Assembly: GCF_036607905.1 (NCBI RefSeq)
Contig: NZ_CP144555.1
Span: 2,480,001 to 2,544,000 of the forward strand
Direction: 5' to 3'
Origin: Streptomyces sp. SCSIO 75703
Lineage (GTDB): Bacteria > Actinomycetota > Actinomycetes > Streptomycetales > Streptomycetaceae
DNA: 64,000 nucleotides
The notes beneath the pieces were generated by a model. The model was given only the letters and a program-made list of their open reading frames with translations, was not told the DNA's origin and made no database searches. The translations under genes were made by a program, and so were the position numbers. This document shows positions 30,286-39,726 of this stretch, piece after piece. Every line of letters starts with the position of its first letter. Position 1 is the first letter of the stretch.

Positions 30286-32642
30286 GCGTGCGCCGCTGGG
30301 CCCGCGACCTGACCATGGGCGTCCGCTTCGCCGTCACCGGGGGACGCGAGGGCTGGACCCGCGCCACGCTGACGGCGGTCGGCGTCGGCCTCGGCGTGGC
30401 CCTGCTGCTGCTGACGACGGCCCTGCCCAACGCCCTCTCCGTACGGCACGAGCGGGAGGCCGCCCGCGTCGACATCACCTTCGGCACCCAGGGGCTGGAG
30501 AAGGCCGCCGACACCCTGGTCATCGCCCGACTGGACAGCGACTTCCGCGACCGGCCGATCCGGGGCCGCGCCCTGGAGCCGGAGGGCCCCCGGGCGCCGC
30601 TCCCGCCGGGCGTGGACACGTTCCCCGCCCCGGGCGAGATGCTGGTCTCCCCCGCGCTGAAGCGGCTCCTGGAGTCGGACTCCGGCACGCTGCTGCGCGA
30701 ACGCCTGCCCGACCGGATCACCGGCACCATCGGGGAGAGCGGGCTGATCGGCTCCGCCGAACTCGCCTACTACCGGGGCCTCGACGGGCTCTCCGACCAA
30801 CTGGAGGACGGCCGGGACATGAACGGCCGCATCGGCCGGATCGACCGGTTCGGCGACAGTCAGCCGGGCGAGCAGTCGCCCGACCCGGTGCTGCTCCTGC
30901 TCATCCTGGTCGTCTTCGTGGTGCTGCTGCTGCCCGTCGCGGTGTTCATCGCCACGGCCGTCCGCTTCGGCGGCGAACGGCGCGACCGGCGGCTCGCGGC
31001 GCTGCGGCTGGTGGGCGCCGACGGCGGGATGACACGGCGCATCGCGGCCGGCGAGGCCCTGGCGGGGGCGGTCCTCGGCCTGGTCTTCGGCACCGGCTTC
31101 TTCCTGCTCGGGCGCCGGCTCGCGGGCAACGCCGTCGTGTTCGACGTGAGCGTCTTCCCCAGTTACCTCAACCCGTCGCCCCTGCTGGCCCTCCTGGTCG
31201 CGGTGGCGGTGCCGGCCGCGGCGGTGCTGGTGACCCTGTTCGCGCTGCGCGGGGTCGTCATCGAACCGCTCGGCGTGGTGCGCGCCGCCCGTCCGGCCCG
31301 GCGCCGGCTGTGGTGGCGGCTGCTGCTGCCGCTCGGCGGGCTGGCCCTGCTCGTCCCGATGACGGGGATGGGCCGGGACAACGGGGAGTTCAACCAGTAC
31401 CTGGTGACCATCGGCGTCATGTCCCTGCTGATCGGGGTGACCGCGCTGCTGCCCTGGGTCGTCGAGGCGGTCGTCGCCCGGCTCGGCACCGGCGGCGTCT
31501 CCTGGCAGTTGGCGGTGCGCCGCCTCCAGCTCAGCAGCGGCACGGCGGCCCGCATGGTCAACGGCATCGCGGTGGCCGTCGCCGGGGCGATCGCGCTCCA
31601 GATGCTCTTCTCGGGCGTCGACGGCCAGTACACCCGCTCCACCGGGCAGGAGGTGTCACTCGCCCAGATGGAGGTGGGCGTCCCGCGGCACGTGCCGCTC
31701 GACCCCGCCGCCGAACGGCTCGCCGGCACCGAGGGCGTGACGGCCGCGTACGCGCTGTCCGAGGGCTGGATGGGCGACCGCGCCCGCGACCCGGAGTCCG
31801 GCACCACCCTCACCGTCGGCGACTGCGTCTCGCTGCGCATGGTCGCCACGCTCCCCTCCTGCGAGGACGGCGACACCTTCTACGTCCGCGGCGCGGACTA
31901 CGACGTGGACGTCGACGTGGAGGAGCTGGCGGTGCCGGGGCGCACGATGTACCTCGACCCCGCGTACGAGGGCGACGAGGAGGAGCGCCAGACGGTCCCC
32001 TTCACGCTGCCGCGGGGCATGAAGGCCGCCGACCCCCGGCGCGGTCTGCTCGCCGGCATCGACCGGGGCGGCTTCCTGGTCACCAGGAAGGCGATGCCGG
32101 CCGCCGCCGCCCCCGCCCTGGACGGGAGCGTCTACCTGCGGCTGGACGAGTCGGTGGCGGACGTGCACGACCGGGTGCGCAACACCGCGGCGTCCCTCGA
32201 CCCGATGACGTACCCGATGACCTGGTCGGCCACCGAGCGCAGCGACCGTTTCAGCGCCCTCCGCACCGGCCTCTTCGTGGGCGCCGCCTGTGTGCTGACG
32301 CTGATCGGGGCGAGCCTGCTGGTCTCGCAGCTGGAGCAGTTGCGGGAGCGGCGCAAGCTGCTGTCGTCCCTGGTCGCCTTCGGCACCCGGCGCCGCACGC
32401 TGGGCCTGTCGGTGCTGTGGCAGACGGCGATCCCCATCGCGCTCGGCCTGGTGCTGGCGACGGGGGTGGGCCTGACGCTCGGCGCGGTGCTGCTGAAGAT
32501 GACGAGGACACCGGTCCGCGTCGACTGGAGCAGCGTGCTCGCCATGACCGGCATCGGCGGCGCGGTCGTCCTGGTGGTGACCCTGCTCAGCCTGCCGCCC
32601 CTGCTGCGGCTGATGCGCCCGGAGGGGCTGCGGACGGAGTAG
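30282..32642 (+). CDS. FtsX-like ABC permease
   Basis: 786 residues. An N-terminal membrane helix (TLTAVGVGLGVALLLLTTAL) and a large external domain are followed by a first FtsX helix group (LLLLILVVFVVLLLPVAVFI), a second external domain (about 430-630) and a final group (GLFVGAACVLTLIGASLLVS, IPIALGLVLATGVGLTLGAV). Two FtsX repeats fit a full-length MacB/type VII ABC exporter subunit without the periplasmic-partner features of Gram-negatives. Third gene of the padR operon. Confidence 0.9.
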   Translation: MSVRRWARDLTMGVRFAVTGGREGWTRATLTAVGVGLGVALLLLTTALPNALSVRHEREAARVDITFGTQGLEKAADTLVIARLDSDFRDRPIRGRALEPEGPRAPLPPGVDTFPAPGEMLVSPALKRLLESDSGTLLRERLPDRITGTIGESGLIGSAELAYYRGLDGLSDQLEDGRDMNGRIGRIDRFGDSQPGEQSPDPVLLLLILVVFVVLLLPVAVFIATAVRFGGERRDRRLAALRLVGADGGMTRRIAAGEALAGAVLGLVFGTGFFLLGRRLAGNAVVFDVSVFPSYLNPSPLLALLVAVAVPAAAVLVTLFALRGVVIEPLGVVRAARPARRRLWWRLLLPLGGLALLVPMTGMGRDNGEFNQYLVTIGVMSLLIGVTALLPWVVEAVVARLGTGGVSWQLAVRRLQLSSGTAARMVNGIAVAVAGAIALQMLFSGVDGQYTRSTGQEVSLAQMEVGVPRHVPLDPAAERLAGTEGVTAAYALSEGWMGDRARDPESGTTLTVGDCVSLRMVATLPSCEDGDTFYVRGADYDVDVDVEELAVPGRTMYLDPAYEGDEEERQTVPFTLPRGMKAADPRRGLLAGIDRGGFLVTRKAMPAAAAPALDGSVYLRLDESVADVHDRVRNTAASLDPMTYPMTWSATERSDRFSALRTGLFVGAACVLTLIGASLLVSQLEQLRERRKLLSSLVAFGTRRRTLGLSVLWQTAIPIALGLVLATGVGLTLGAVLLKMTRTPVRVDWSSVLAMTGIGGAVVLVVTLLSLPPLLRLMRPEGLRTE

Positions 32643-32676
32643 CCGCGTACGCGCCGGCCTGCGGCCGGCGGGTACG

Positions 32677-32703
32677 GGCCGGTGCGCGCGGCGCGCGCCG
32701 GCC
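32677..32703. terminator. Imperfect hairpin between permease and oxyR
   Basis: GGCCGGTGCGCGC faces GCGCGCGCCGGCC with one mismatch, between convergent genes. Confidence 0.4.
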
Positions 32704-32735
32704 CGCACCCGCGTCCGGCTCCCGGCGGTGGGGCG

Positions 32736-33674
32736 TCAGTCCGTGACGATGCGGACCGGCAGGTCGCGCATCGCCTCCCTGAGGGCCGCCGCCAGTTGCT
32801 CGTACTCCGCGGAGCGGGCCGCGCCGGTGCGCATGGCGAGGGCGATCCGGCGGGTGGGGGCCGGCGGGGTGAACGAGCCGGTGAGCAGCCGGCTGGAGCG
32901 GGAGGTCTCCACGCGGACCGCGGTGCGCGGCAGCAGTGTCACCCCGAGTCCGCCGGCGACGAGCTGGACCAGGGTCGACAGTCCGGCCGCCGTGGTGGTC
33001 GCCCGCGCGTCCGCCCGGCCGGCCTCCCGGCAGATGTCCAGGGCCTGGTCGCGCAGGCAGTGCCCCTCGTCCAGGAGGAGCAGCTTCAGCTCGCGCAGCG
33101 CCTCGCGCGGGATGCCCTCCCGACCGCCGAGCCAGTGGCCGAGCGGGGTGACGAGCACGAAGTCCTCGTCGAAGAGGGGCAGTTCGGTGACGCCGGCGAC
33201 ACCGAGCGGCACCGCGAGCAGCAGCAGGTCGAGCCGGCCCGAGGTCAGCCCCTCCAGCAGGCTCGCGGTCTGCTCCTCGTGGACCTGGAGGTCGAGGTCC
33301 GGGTAGCGGTCGTGGACGAGCCGCAGCACGGCGGGCAGCAGGTAGGGTGCCACGGTCGGGATCGCGCCGAGCCGCAGCGCCCCCGTGAAGGGGGCCCGCA
33401 CCGCCTCGGCCTCCTCCAGCAGCGCCCGTACCTCCGCGAGGACCGCCTTGGCGCGCACCGCGAGCCGCTCCCCCTCGGGCGAGAGCAGCACCTTGCGGGT
33501 GGTCCGCTCCAGCAGGGTGACACCGAGTGTCTCCTCCAGGGCGGACACGGCGCCCGAGAGCGCCGGCTGGCTCATGCCGATGGCGGCCGCGGCGTCGCGG
33601 AAGTGCAGGTGTTCGGCGACCGCCGCGAACGCCCGCAACTGGGCGAGGCTGGGCTGCCTCTTCCGGCTCGTCAC
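32736..33674 (-). CDS. oxyR: LysR-family peroxide sensor OxyR
   Basis: 312 residues from a GTG behind GGAGGTGG. The N-terminal LysR helix-turn-helix (LAQLRAFAAVAEHLHFRDAA, MSQPALSGAVSALEETLGV) is followed by the regulatory domain. C206 and C215 in EGHCLRDQALDIC keep the nine-residue spacing of the E. coli OxyR redox pair C199/C208. It is divergent from ahpCD, its usual target, with a tetrad-type OxyR site in the gap. Confidence 0.96.
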   Translation of the reverse strand: MTSRKRQPSLAQLRAFAAVAEHLHFRDAAAAIGMSQPALSGAVSALEETLGVTLLERTTRKVLLSPEGERLAVRAKAVLAEVRALLEEAEAVRAPFTGALRLGAIPTVAPYLLPAVLRLVHDRYPDLDLQVHEEQTASLLEGLTSGRLDLLLLAVPLGVAGVTELPLFDEDFVLVTPLGHWLGGREGIPREALRELKLLLLDEGHCLRDQALDICREAGRADARATTTAAGLSTLVQLVAGGLGVTLLPRTAVRVETSRSSRLLTGSFTPPAPTRRIALAMRTGAARSAEYEQLAAALREAMRDLPVRIVTD

Positions 33675-33676
33675 TG

Positions 33677-33713
33677 ATAGCCACCTCCGATCAACACGAC
33701 CGAGTGTAGCTAT
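33677..33713. promoter_or_regulatory. OxyR-type tetrad operator
   Basis: The pattern ATAG-N7-CGAT-N7-ACCG-N7-CTAT matches the OxyR consensus ATAG-N7-CTAT-N7-ATAG-N7-CTAT: both outer half-sites are exact, CGAT matches three of four bases and ACCG two of four. It abuts the oxyR start, so it may mediate autoregulation and ahpC activation. Confidence 0.6.
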
Positions 33714-33807
33714 TTCACTAATCAATGCACTCTGTGCCAACATCAGGAGCGTCCAACCCATGGGAAACACTCGCATTTGGGGTGTTTCTTCGCTGCAAGG
33801 AGTGCGC

Positions 33808-34362
33808 GTGCTCACTGTCGGTGACAAGTTCCCCGAGTTCGAACTGACCGCCTGCGTCTCGCTGGAGAAGGGCAAGGAGTTCGAGACGATCGACCACAAG
33901 ACCTACGAGGGCAAGTGGAAGGTCGTCTTCGCCTGGCCCAAGGACTTCACCTTCGTGTGCCCCACCGAGATCGCCGCCTTCGGCAAGCTGAACGACGAGT
34001 TCGCCGACCGCGACGCCCAGGTCCTCGGCTTCTCCGGCGACTCCGAGTTCGTCCACCACGCCTGGCGCAAGGACCACGACGACCTGCGTGACCTGCCGTT
34101 CCCGATGATGGCGGACTCGAAGCACGAGCTGATGCGGGACCTCGGCATCGAGGGCGAGGACGGCTTCGCCAAGCGCGCCGTCTTCATCGTCGACCAGAAC
34201 AACGAGATCCAGTTCTCCATGGTGACCGCCGGTTCCGTCGGCCGTAACCCCAAGGAGGTCCTGCGGGTCCTGGACGCCCTGCAGACCGACGAGCTGTGCC
34301 CGTGCAACTGGAGCAAGGGCGACGAGACCCTCGACCCGGTCGCGCTGCTGGCCGGGGAGTGA
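33808..34362 (+). CDS. ahpC: Alkyl hydroperoxide reductase, peroxiredoxin AhpC
   Basis: 184 residues from a GTG preceded by AAGGAG. The peroxidatic cysteine is C51 in DFTFVCPTEIAAFG. Resolving cysteines C164 and C166 (ELCPCNW) match mycobacterial AhpC, which uses an extra cysteine. It reduces peroxides and peroxynitrite, with AhpD as electron donor. First gene of ahpCD, divergent from oxyR. Confidence 0.97.
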   Translation: MLTVGDKFPEFELTACVSLEKGKEFETIDHKTYEGKWKVVFAWPKDFTFVCPTEIAAFGKLNDEFADRDAQVLGFSGDSEFVHHAWRKDHDDLRDLPFPMMADSKHELMRDLGIEGEDGFAKRAVFIVDQNNEIQFSMVTAGSVGRNPKEVLRVLDALQTDELCPCNWSKGDETLDPVALLAGE

Positions 34363-34368
34363 CCTGAC

Positions 34369-34902
34369 ATGTCGCTCGACTCCCTCAAGTCCGCGATACC
34401 GGACTACGCCAAGGACCTGAAGCTCAACCTGGGCTCGGTCATCGGCAACTCCCCCCTGCCCGAGCAGCAGCTCTGGGGCGCCGTGCTGGCGACCGCGATC
34501 GCCTCGCGCTCCCCGATCGTGCTGCGCGAGCTGGAGCCGGAGGCGAAGGCGAACCTCTCGCCGGAGGCGTACACGGCCGCCAAGGCCGCCGCCGCCGTCA
34601 TGGCGATGAACAACGTCTTCTACCGCACCCGGCACCTGCTGTCGGACCACGAGTACGGCACCCTGCGCGCCGGCCTGCGGATGAACGTCATCGGCAACCC
34701 CGGCGTCGACAAGGTCGACTTCGAGCTGTGGTCCTTCGCGGTCTCCGCCATCAACGGCTGCGGCATGTGCCTCGACTCGCACGAGCAGGTGCTCCGCAAG
34801 GCCGGCGTCGACCGGGACACGATCCAGGAGGCGTTCAAGATCGCCGCCGTGGTCGAGGCCGTCGGCGCCACGCTGGACGCCGAGGCGGTCCTCGCCCAGT
34901 AG
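34369..34902 (+). CDS. ahpD: Alkyl hydroperoxidase AhpD
   Basis: 177 residues starting six bases after ahpC. The active site C131-G-M-C134 with His in CLDSHEQ matches AhpD, where the CxxC pair and His form the thiol relay to AhpC through lipoamide proteins. All-helical composition and length match the M. tuberculosis protein. Confidence 0.97.
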   Translation: MSLDSLKSAIPDYAKDLKLNLGSVIGNSPLPEQQLWGAVLATAIASRSPIVLRELEPEAKANLSPEAYTAAKAAAAVMAMNNVFYRTRHLLSDHEYGTLRAGLRMNVIGNPGVDKVDFELWSFAVSAINGCGMCLDSHEQVLRKAGVDRDTIQEAFKIAAVVEAVGATLDAEAVLAQ

Positions 34903-34923
34903 CGTCCGCGCCACGCCGTACGC

Positions 34924-34956
34924 GAGCCCCGTCCGCCCATCAGGCGGACGGGGCTC
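34924..34956 (+). terminator. Terminator after ahpD
   Basis: Perfect 14-bp stem GAGCCCCGTCCGCC with its complement and a CATCA loop. Confidence 0.85.
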
Positions 34957-35025
34957 CGTCGTGTCCGGGGCCGGGGCGGGCGGGGCTCCGCCGCTCCGGA
35001 AGCCGGCGGCCGGTGCCGCTCCGGT

Positions 35026-36405
35026 TCACCGCTGCGGGGCCGGTTCCTCCCCGTCCTGCGGGCCGGGTACCGGGGCGGCGTCCCCGGCCGGGGCGTCCCG
35101 TGGCCGCGGGGTCTGCCGCAGCGCCGCCTCGCGGGAGTACGCGCCGAGGTACCCGACGACGCTGTTGGCCACCGCCACCAGCGGGACGGCGACCACGGCG
35201 CCGCCGATGCCGGCCACCATGCCGCCGGCGGCGACGGAGAGCACCACGGCGAGGGGGTGCACCCGCACCGCCCGGCCGAGGATGAACGGCTGGAGGACGT
35301 GGCCCTCGATCTGCTGCACCGCCAGCACCACGACGAGCACCATCACGGCCGTGAACACGCCCTGGGTGACCAGCGCCACCACCACGGCGAGCGCGCCCGA
35401 GACCACGGCGCCGACGAGCGGGATGAAGGCGAACAGGAAGATGAACACCGCGAGCGGGACGGCCATCGGCACGTCCAGGAAGTAGATGCCGAGCCCGATG
35501 AAGATGGCGTCGATCAGCGCCACGATCACCGTGCCCCGCACGTACGCGGTCAGCGTCCGCCAGGCGCGCGGGCCGGCGCCGGCCACGCCGGGGCGCGCGG
35601 CGGCCGGCACCAGCTTCAGCGTCCAGTGCCAGATCCGCCGGCCGTCGTAGAGCAGGAAGAGGACGGAGAAGGCGGCCAGCAGGATGCCGGTCAGCGCCTC
35701 CACGACGACGGTGACGCCCTCCAGTCCGGCCGAGGTGATCTGGTCGGTGTTGGCCCCGACCGCCTCGCGCAGGCTCTTGGCGACCTCGTTGATCTGCTTG
35801 TCGGTGACGTGGAAGGGGCTGTCGAGCAGCCACTTGCGCAGTTCGTCGATGCCGTTCTGGACCTGGTTGGAGAGGCTGCTGATGTTCTCCATCACCTGCC
35901 AGGTGACGAACCAGCCCATCAGGCCCATGATGACGAAGCCGAGGATCGCGGTGAGCGCCGTCGCCGGTCCGCGCGGCACGCCGTGGCGGCGCAGCCAGGC
36001 CACCGCCGGCTGGAGCAGCGCGGTGATCAGCAGGGCGGCGACGAAGGCCAGGACGACGAGTTGGACGGCGCTGATGATCCGCATCAGCACCCAGACGGTG
36101 CCGGCGAGGACGAGCAGCCGCCAGCCGGCCTCGGCGGCGACGCGCATCCCCCACGGGACGGCCTGCGCGGGATCGGGCCGCTGCGGCAAGGCGACCGGCG
36201 GGTGGGCCAGGGGGTCGGACTCGGGGGCCGTCCGGTCCGCGCCCGATGCCCCGGGGGCCGGGTCCGGGCCCGGCAGCGGCACCGCGCCGACGGGATCGGG
36301 GACGTCCGCCTCCGCCTCCACCTCGGCGCGGCGGGCGTCCAGTTGCCTGCTCACCCGTGTCAGGCCGGCGCCCAGCCGGCCGAGCCACCCTGGCACTTGT
36401 GACAT
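35026..36405 (-). CDS. AI-2E-family permease
   Basis: 459 residues. About 80 disordered N-terminal residues, then hydrophobic segments in the AI-2E/PerM pattern: LVVLAFVAALLITALLQPAV, ATALTAILGFVIMGLMGWFV, a long amphipathic region, GTVIVALIDAIFIGLGIYFL and VFIFLFAFIPLVGAVVSGAL, closing with QQIEGHVLQPFILGRAVRVH, the family signature. Transport substrate in actinobacteria is unproven; efflux of autoinducer-like molecules or ions is suggested for relatives. Confidence 0.92.
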   Translation of the reverse strand: MSQVPGWLGRLGAGLTRVSRQLDARRAEVEAEADVPDPVGAVPLPGPDPAPGASGADRTAPESDPLAHPPVALPQRPDPAQAVPWGMRVAAEAGWRLLVLAGTVWVLMRIISAVQLVVLAFVAALLITALLQPAVAWLRRHGVPRGPATALTAILGFVIMGLMGWFVTWQVMENISSLSNQVQNGIDELRKWLLDSPFHVTDKQINEVAKSLREAVGANTDQITSAGLEGVTVVVEALTGILLAAFSVLFLLYDGRRIWHWTLKLVPAAARPGVAGAGPRAWRTLTAYVRGTVIVALIDAIFIGLGIYFLDVPMAVPLAVFIFLFAFIPLVGAVVSGALAVVVALVTQGVFTAVMVLVVVLAVQQIEGHVLQPFILGRAVRVHPLAVVLSVAAGGMVAGIGGAVVAVPLVAVANSVVGYLGAYSREAALRQTPRPRDAPAGDAAPVPGPQDGEEPAPQR

Positions 36406-36473
36406 GATCCGTCCTCTTCCCCCGTGTGTCCCCACCACTCCCCCCAGGAGCCGTCCGTTCCGACCGTACAGGG

Positions 36474-36508
36474 CGAAGCCCCCCACCTGAGGACGGCGGG
36501 GGGCTTCG
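36474..36508 (-). terminator. Terminator of the SLT-type gene
   Basis: Perfect 11-bp stem CGAAGCCCCCC / GGGGGGCTTCG with a 13-base loop, just past the minus-strand stop. Confidence 0.7.
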
Positions 36509-36536
36509 GAAGGTTGAGCGAGGACCGGGCGGCGGC

Positions 36537-37241
36537 TCAGTACCAGTGGTTGGCCTGCCAGAAGGCCCAGGCGTCACACGGGCTGCCGTACCGGCTGTCC
36601 ATGTAGTTGAGGCCCCACTTGATCTGGGTGGCGGGGTTGGTCTGCCAGTCGGCGCCCACCGAGGACATCTTGGAACCGGGCAGGGCCTGGAAGAGGCCGT
36701 AGGCGCCGGAGGACGGGTTGACCGCCTTGTAGTTCCAGCTCGACTCGTGGTTCACGATGTTGCTGAAGCACTGCCACTGACCGGCCGGCACCATCTGACG
36801 GGCCATGGCCTGGATCTGGCTGACGGTGTAGCTGCTCTGGACGGCGAAGGTGGTGGCCTCCTGGCGCGCGGCGTCGCGGCTGGCCGCGGCTGCCTTCTCC
36901 TCCTCGCGCTTCTTGGCCGCCTCCTCGGCCGCCTTCTTCGCCTTCTCCTGCTTGGCGACGGCGGTCTGGGCGGCTGCCTTGCGGGCGGCCTCCTCGGCGT
37001 CCTTCTTGGCGCTGGCGTCCGCGGCGATGGCCTGGGCGTCGGCCTGCTGCGTCAGGGAAGCGGTCTGCACCTGGGCCTGCTGGCCGACGGGGATGTCCGC
37101 GAGCAACGTCGTGCCACTGGCCGTCGCTTCGGCGTCGTTGTTCTGCGCGGTGCTGCCCGAGGCAACTCCGACGACGCTTCCGACAGCGGTGACCGCGGTG
37201 GCCGAGGCCACTGCGAATCCCCGGACCGAGATCCGGCTCAC
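36537..37241 (-). CDS. Secreted SLT-type transglycosylase
   Basis: 234 residues from a GTG behind GGAAGGAAACC; an ATG six codons earlier lacks a ribosome site. A signal peptide spans about 1-32 (ISVRGFAVASATAVTAVGSV). A Lys/Ala/Glu coiled coil runs about 60-130 and an SLT-like domain closes the protein, with the probable catalytic Glu in NIVNHESSWNYKAVN, YGLFQALPGSKMSS and a terminal CDAWAFWQANHWY. It should cleave peptidoglycan glycan strands outside the cell. Confidence 0.9.
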   Translation of the reverse strand: MSRISVRGFAVASATAVTAVGSVVGVASGSTAQNNDAEATASGTTLLADIPVGQQAQVQTASLTQQADAQAIAADASAKKDAEEAARKAAAQTAVAKQEKAKKAAEEAAKKREEEKAAAASRDAARQEATTFAVQSSYTVSQIQAMARQMVPAGQWQCFSNIVNHESSWNYKAVNPSSGAYGLFQALPGSKMSSVGADWQTNPATQIKWGLNYMDSRYGSPCDAWAFWQANHWY

Positions 37242-37720
37242 ACGGTTTCCTTCCAGCATCGCCCGCTTGGTGACCCTCGCGGACGCGATCGTGCCCCTGG
37301 CGCTGGCCTCCCCAACTACGGGCCACGGGAGGCGCGGGCCCGGTGGACGACTCCCCGGCGGGGAGCGCCGCATGGTGCTCGGGCGGCATACGACGGTGCT
37401 ATGGAGTTGACGTGGTGCTGCGGTGGTGCCTGTCCCCCGCTGCCGTGACAGCGCGGGGTGCCCCTGAGGGCGGTGTGTCGTATGCGGGGCCTGACAGGAG
37501 TGAGACTCTGCCGTACCCCGGCGGCGCGAGGCAATTCTCCGTTGCGTGTGAAAGCTCACATCCCGTTCGGCTCAGGGGAATCCGGGAATCTCCCGCGCGC
37601 GAAGGCGCCGCCCGGCTAGGCTCTTGGCCTTTCCGGACGGCGCCGACGGACGCGGGACGGGCGCGGGACGGGCGGGGGTGGACGGGGACGGACGGCCCGG
37701 GGGCCGCCCGCCGGGTCCGC
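37242..37720. other. Spacer between the SLT gene and phoH
   Basis: About 480 bp without a convincing gene. It holds the SLT promoter and leader. I looked for a c-di-AMP (ydaO) riboswitch, common before such genes in Streptomyces, and did not find its conserved blocks. A somewhat AT-richer patch near 37530-37590 may hold a promoter. Confidence 0.4.
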
Positions 37721-39046
37721 TCAGATGTGGCCGTCCTCCAGCATCTCCGTGACCAGCGCGGCGATCTGGGACCGCTCGGAGCGGGTCAGGGTGACGTGCG
37801 CGAAGAGCGGATGCCCTTTCAGCTTCTCGACGACGGCGACGACCCCGTCGTACCGCCCGACGCGCAGGTTGTCCCGCTGGGCCACGTCGTGGGTCAGGAC
37901 GACGCGGGAGTTGGCGCCGATCCGGGACAGCACGGTCAGCAGGACGTTCCGTTCGAGGGACTGCGCCTCGTCGACGATGACGAACGCGTCGTGCAGCGAC
38001 CGACCCCGGATGTGGGTGAGCGGCAGCACCTCCAGCATGCCGCGGGCGGTGACCTCCTCGATGACCTCCCGGCTGGTGACCGCCGACAGGGTGTCGAAGA
38101 CGGCCTGCGCCCAGGGGCTCATCTTCTCCGCCTCGGAGCCGGGCAGGTACCCCAGCTCCTGCCCGCCGACCGCGTACAGCGGACGGAAGACCATCACCTT
38201 CTGGTGCTGACGCCGCTCCAGCACGGCCTCCAGCCCCGCGCACAGGGCCAGCGCGGACTTGCCGGTGCCGGCCCGGCCGCCCATGGAGACGATGCCGACG
38301 TCCGGGTCGAGGAGCAGGTCGAGCGCGATCCGCTGCTCGGCGCTGCGGCCCTTGATGCCGAACGCCTCCCGGTCGCCGCGCACGAGGCGGACGCCGCCCT
38401 CGGGAGTGACGCGGCCGAGCGCCTTGCCCCGCTCCGACTGGATGGTCAGCCCGGTGTGCACGGGCAGGTCGTCGGCCTCGGGAACGTGCACGCGGCCTTC
38501 CTCGAAGAGGATGTCCACCTGTTCGCCCGGGAGGGTCAGCTCGGACATGCCGGTCCAGCCGGAGGCGTCCGTGATGGCCAGTTCCGCGCGGTACTCCTCG
38601 GCGAGCAGGCCGACGGAGGACGCCTTGATCCGCAGCGGGAGGTCCTTGGACACGACGGTGACGTCGAACCCCTCCGCCTGCAGGTTCCGGGCGACCGCGA
38701 GGATGCGGGAGTCGTTGTCCCCCAGGCGGTAGCCGGTGGGCAGCACACTGGGGTCCGAGTGGTTCAGCTCGACACGTACGGTGCCGCCGAGGTCCCCGAT
38801 GGGGATGGGGGCGTCGAGGCGACCGTGCCGGACCCGGAGTTCGTCGAGCAGGCGCAGGGCCTGGCGGGCGAAGTAGCCGAGTTCGGGATGGTGCCGCTTG
38901 GCCTCCAACTCCGTGACCACGACGATCGGGAGCACGACCTCGTGCTCGTCGAAGCGGTGCACGGCGTTCGGGTCGGCCAGCAGGACGCTGGTGTCGAGTA
39001 CATAGGTGCGCCGATCGGGCTTGTGGCGCTTTGTGCTGGTCACCAC
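37721..39046 (-). CDS. PhoH-family ATPase with N-terminal PIN domain
   Basis: 441 residues starting at tandem GTG codons. Residues 12-140 are a PIN ribonuclease domain (D18 in [12 protein letters not shown]47 in [11 protein letters not shown]110 in [14 protein letters not shown]). The PhoH ATPase has P-loop GRAGTGKS at 257-264 and Walker [14 protein letters not shown]-PhoH proteins (PhoH2 type) are RNA helicase/nucleases. No clear ribosome site precedes the start. Confidence 0.94.
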   Translation of the reverse strand: MVTSTKRHKPDRRTYVLDTSVLLADPNAVHRFDEHEVVLPIVVVTELEAKRHHPELGYFARQALRLLDELRVRHGRLDAPIPIGDLGGTVRVELNHSDPSVLPTGYRLGDNDSRILAVARNLQAEGFDVTVVSKDLPLRIKASSVGLLAEEYRAELAITDASGWTGMSELTLPGEQVDILFEEGRVHVPEADDLPVHTGLTIQSERGKALGRVTPEGGVRLVRGDREAFGIKGRSAEQRIALDLLLDPDVGIVSMGGRAGTGKSALALCAGLEAVLERRQHQKVMVFRPLYAVGGQELGYLPGSEAEKMSPWAQAVFDTLSAVTSREVIEEVTARGMLEVLPLTHIRGRSLHDAFVIVDEAQSLERNVLLTVLSRIGANSRVVLTHDVAQRDNLRVGRYDGVVAVVEKLKGHPLFAHVTLTRSERSQIAALVTEMLEDGHI

Positions 39047-39630
39047 GGAAGGACGTACCCCCTCGGATGAGGTCGGGGAGCGACGGAGCGGATGCTGGGC
39101 CGGGAGGGCGGGAACGAGCCGGCCGGTCCGCGGCCGCCCTGCGCGGGCGCGGGCCGAGGACCGGCCCTCCGCGGCGTCTTCCGTGCCGTGACCGCACGAT
39201 CGGGCTGGTGCAAAGGGCCTCCCGGGCGGGCGACTCCGCGCCGCCCGCTGAGATCCGACACCCGTGGGTCGGGTGTCGACCTGCTTGGCTTATGCCCGAG
39301 AACGACCTCCGCCATGCCAGACGCGGTCACGGCGCACCGGTGAACTCCTCGTGACGCGGGGGGTGACGGGGCGTGGGGGGCGACGGTGGGGTGGGGGTGA
39401 GCGGCCCCGGGGGATGTCTCTATGCCGTGCGTCAAGGCGCCCCTGGGGAGCGGCGCGAATGGGGCCGTGGGTGGGGCTGCGGGGGGGCTGCGGGGGGGCG
39501 GGCTCGCCGGGCCTTCGGGGCGGGGCGAGGGAGCACGGCGTGGGCCGGGCGGGCGCGGGGCACCGTCGTCGGCCGGATGGACGGCCGGGCGCCGGGCCGG
39601 GGCGGACGGGCCGACGGGGCATCGGCCCGG

Positions 39631-39680
39631 GGTCCGGGCGCGGGCCCCTGGGTCCGGGCGCGGGCCCCTGGGTCCGGGCG
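39631..39680. repeat. 20-bp tandem repeat, two and a half copies
   Basis: The unit CGGGCCCCTGGGTCCGGGCG occurs twice head to tail (39641 and 39661), preceded by a half copy. It is immediately followed by a hairpin-forming sequence. Confidence 0.85.
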
Positions 39681-39693
39681 CGGGCAGAAAAAC

Positions 39694-39726
39694 GGGCCGG
39701 TCCGTGGGGGGGATACGGACCGGCCC
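39694..39726. terminator. 12-bp perfect hairpin in the gene-poor region
   Basis: GGGCCGGTCCGT and its complement flank a nine-base G-rich loop. It could end an unrecognised transcript or be a structured RNA element; no gene ends nearby. Confidence 0.45.

Noticed and set aside
37242-37720. Possible ydaO (c-di-AMP) riboswitch before the SLT-type gene
   Set aside because: The conserved sequence blocks of the class could not be found on the minus strand.
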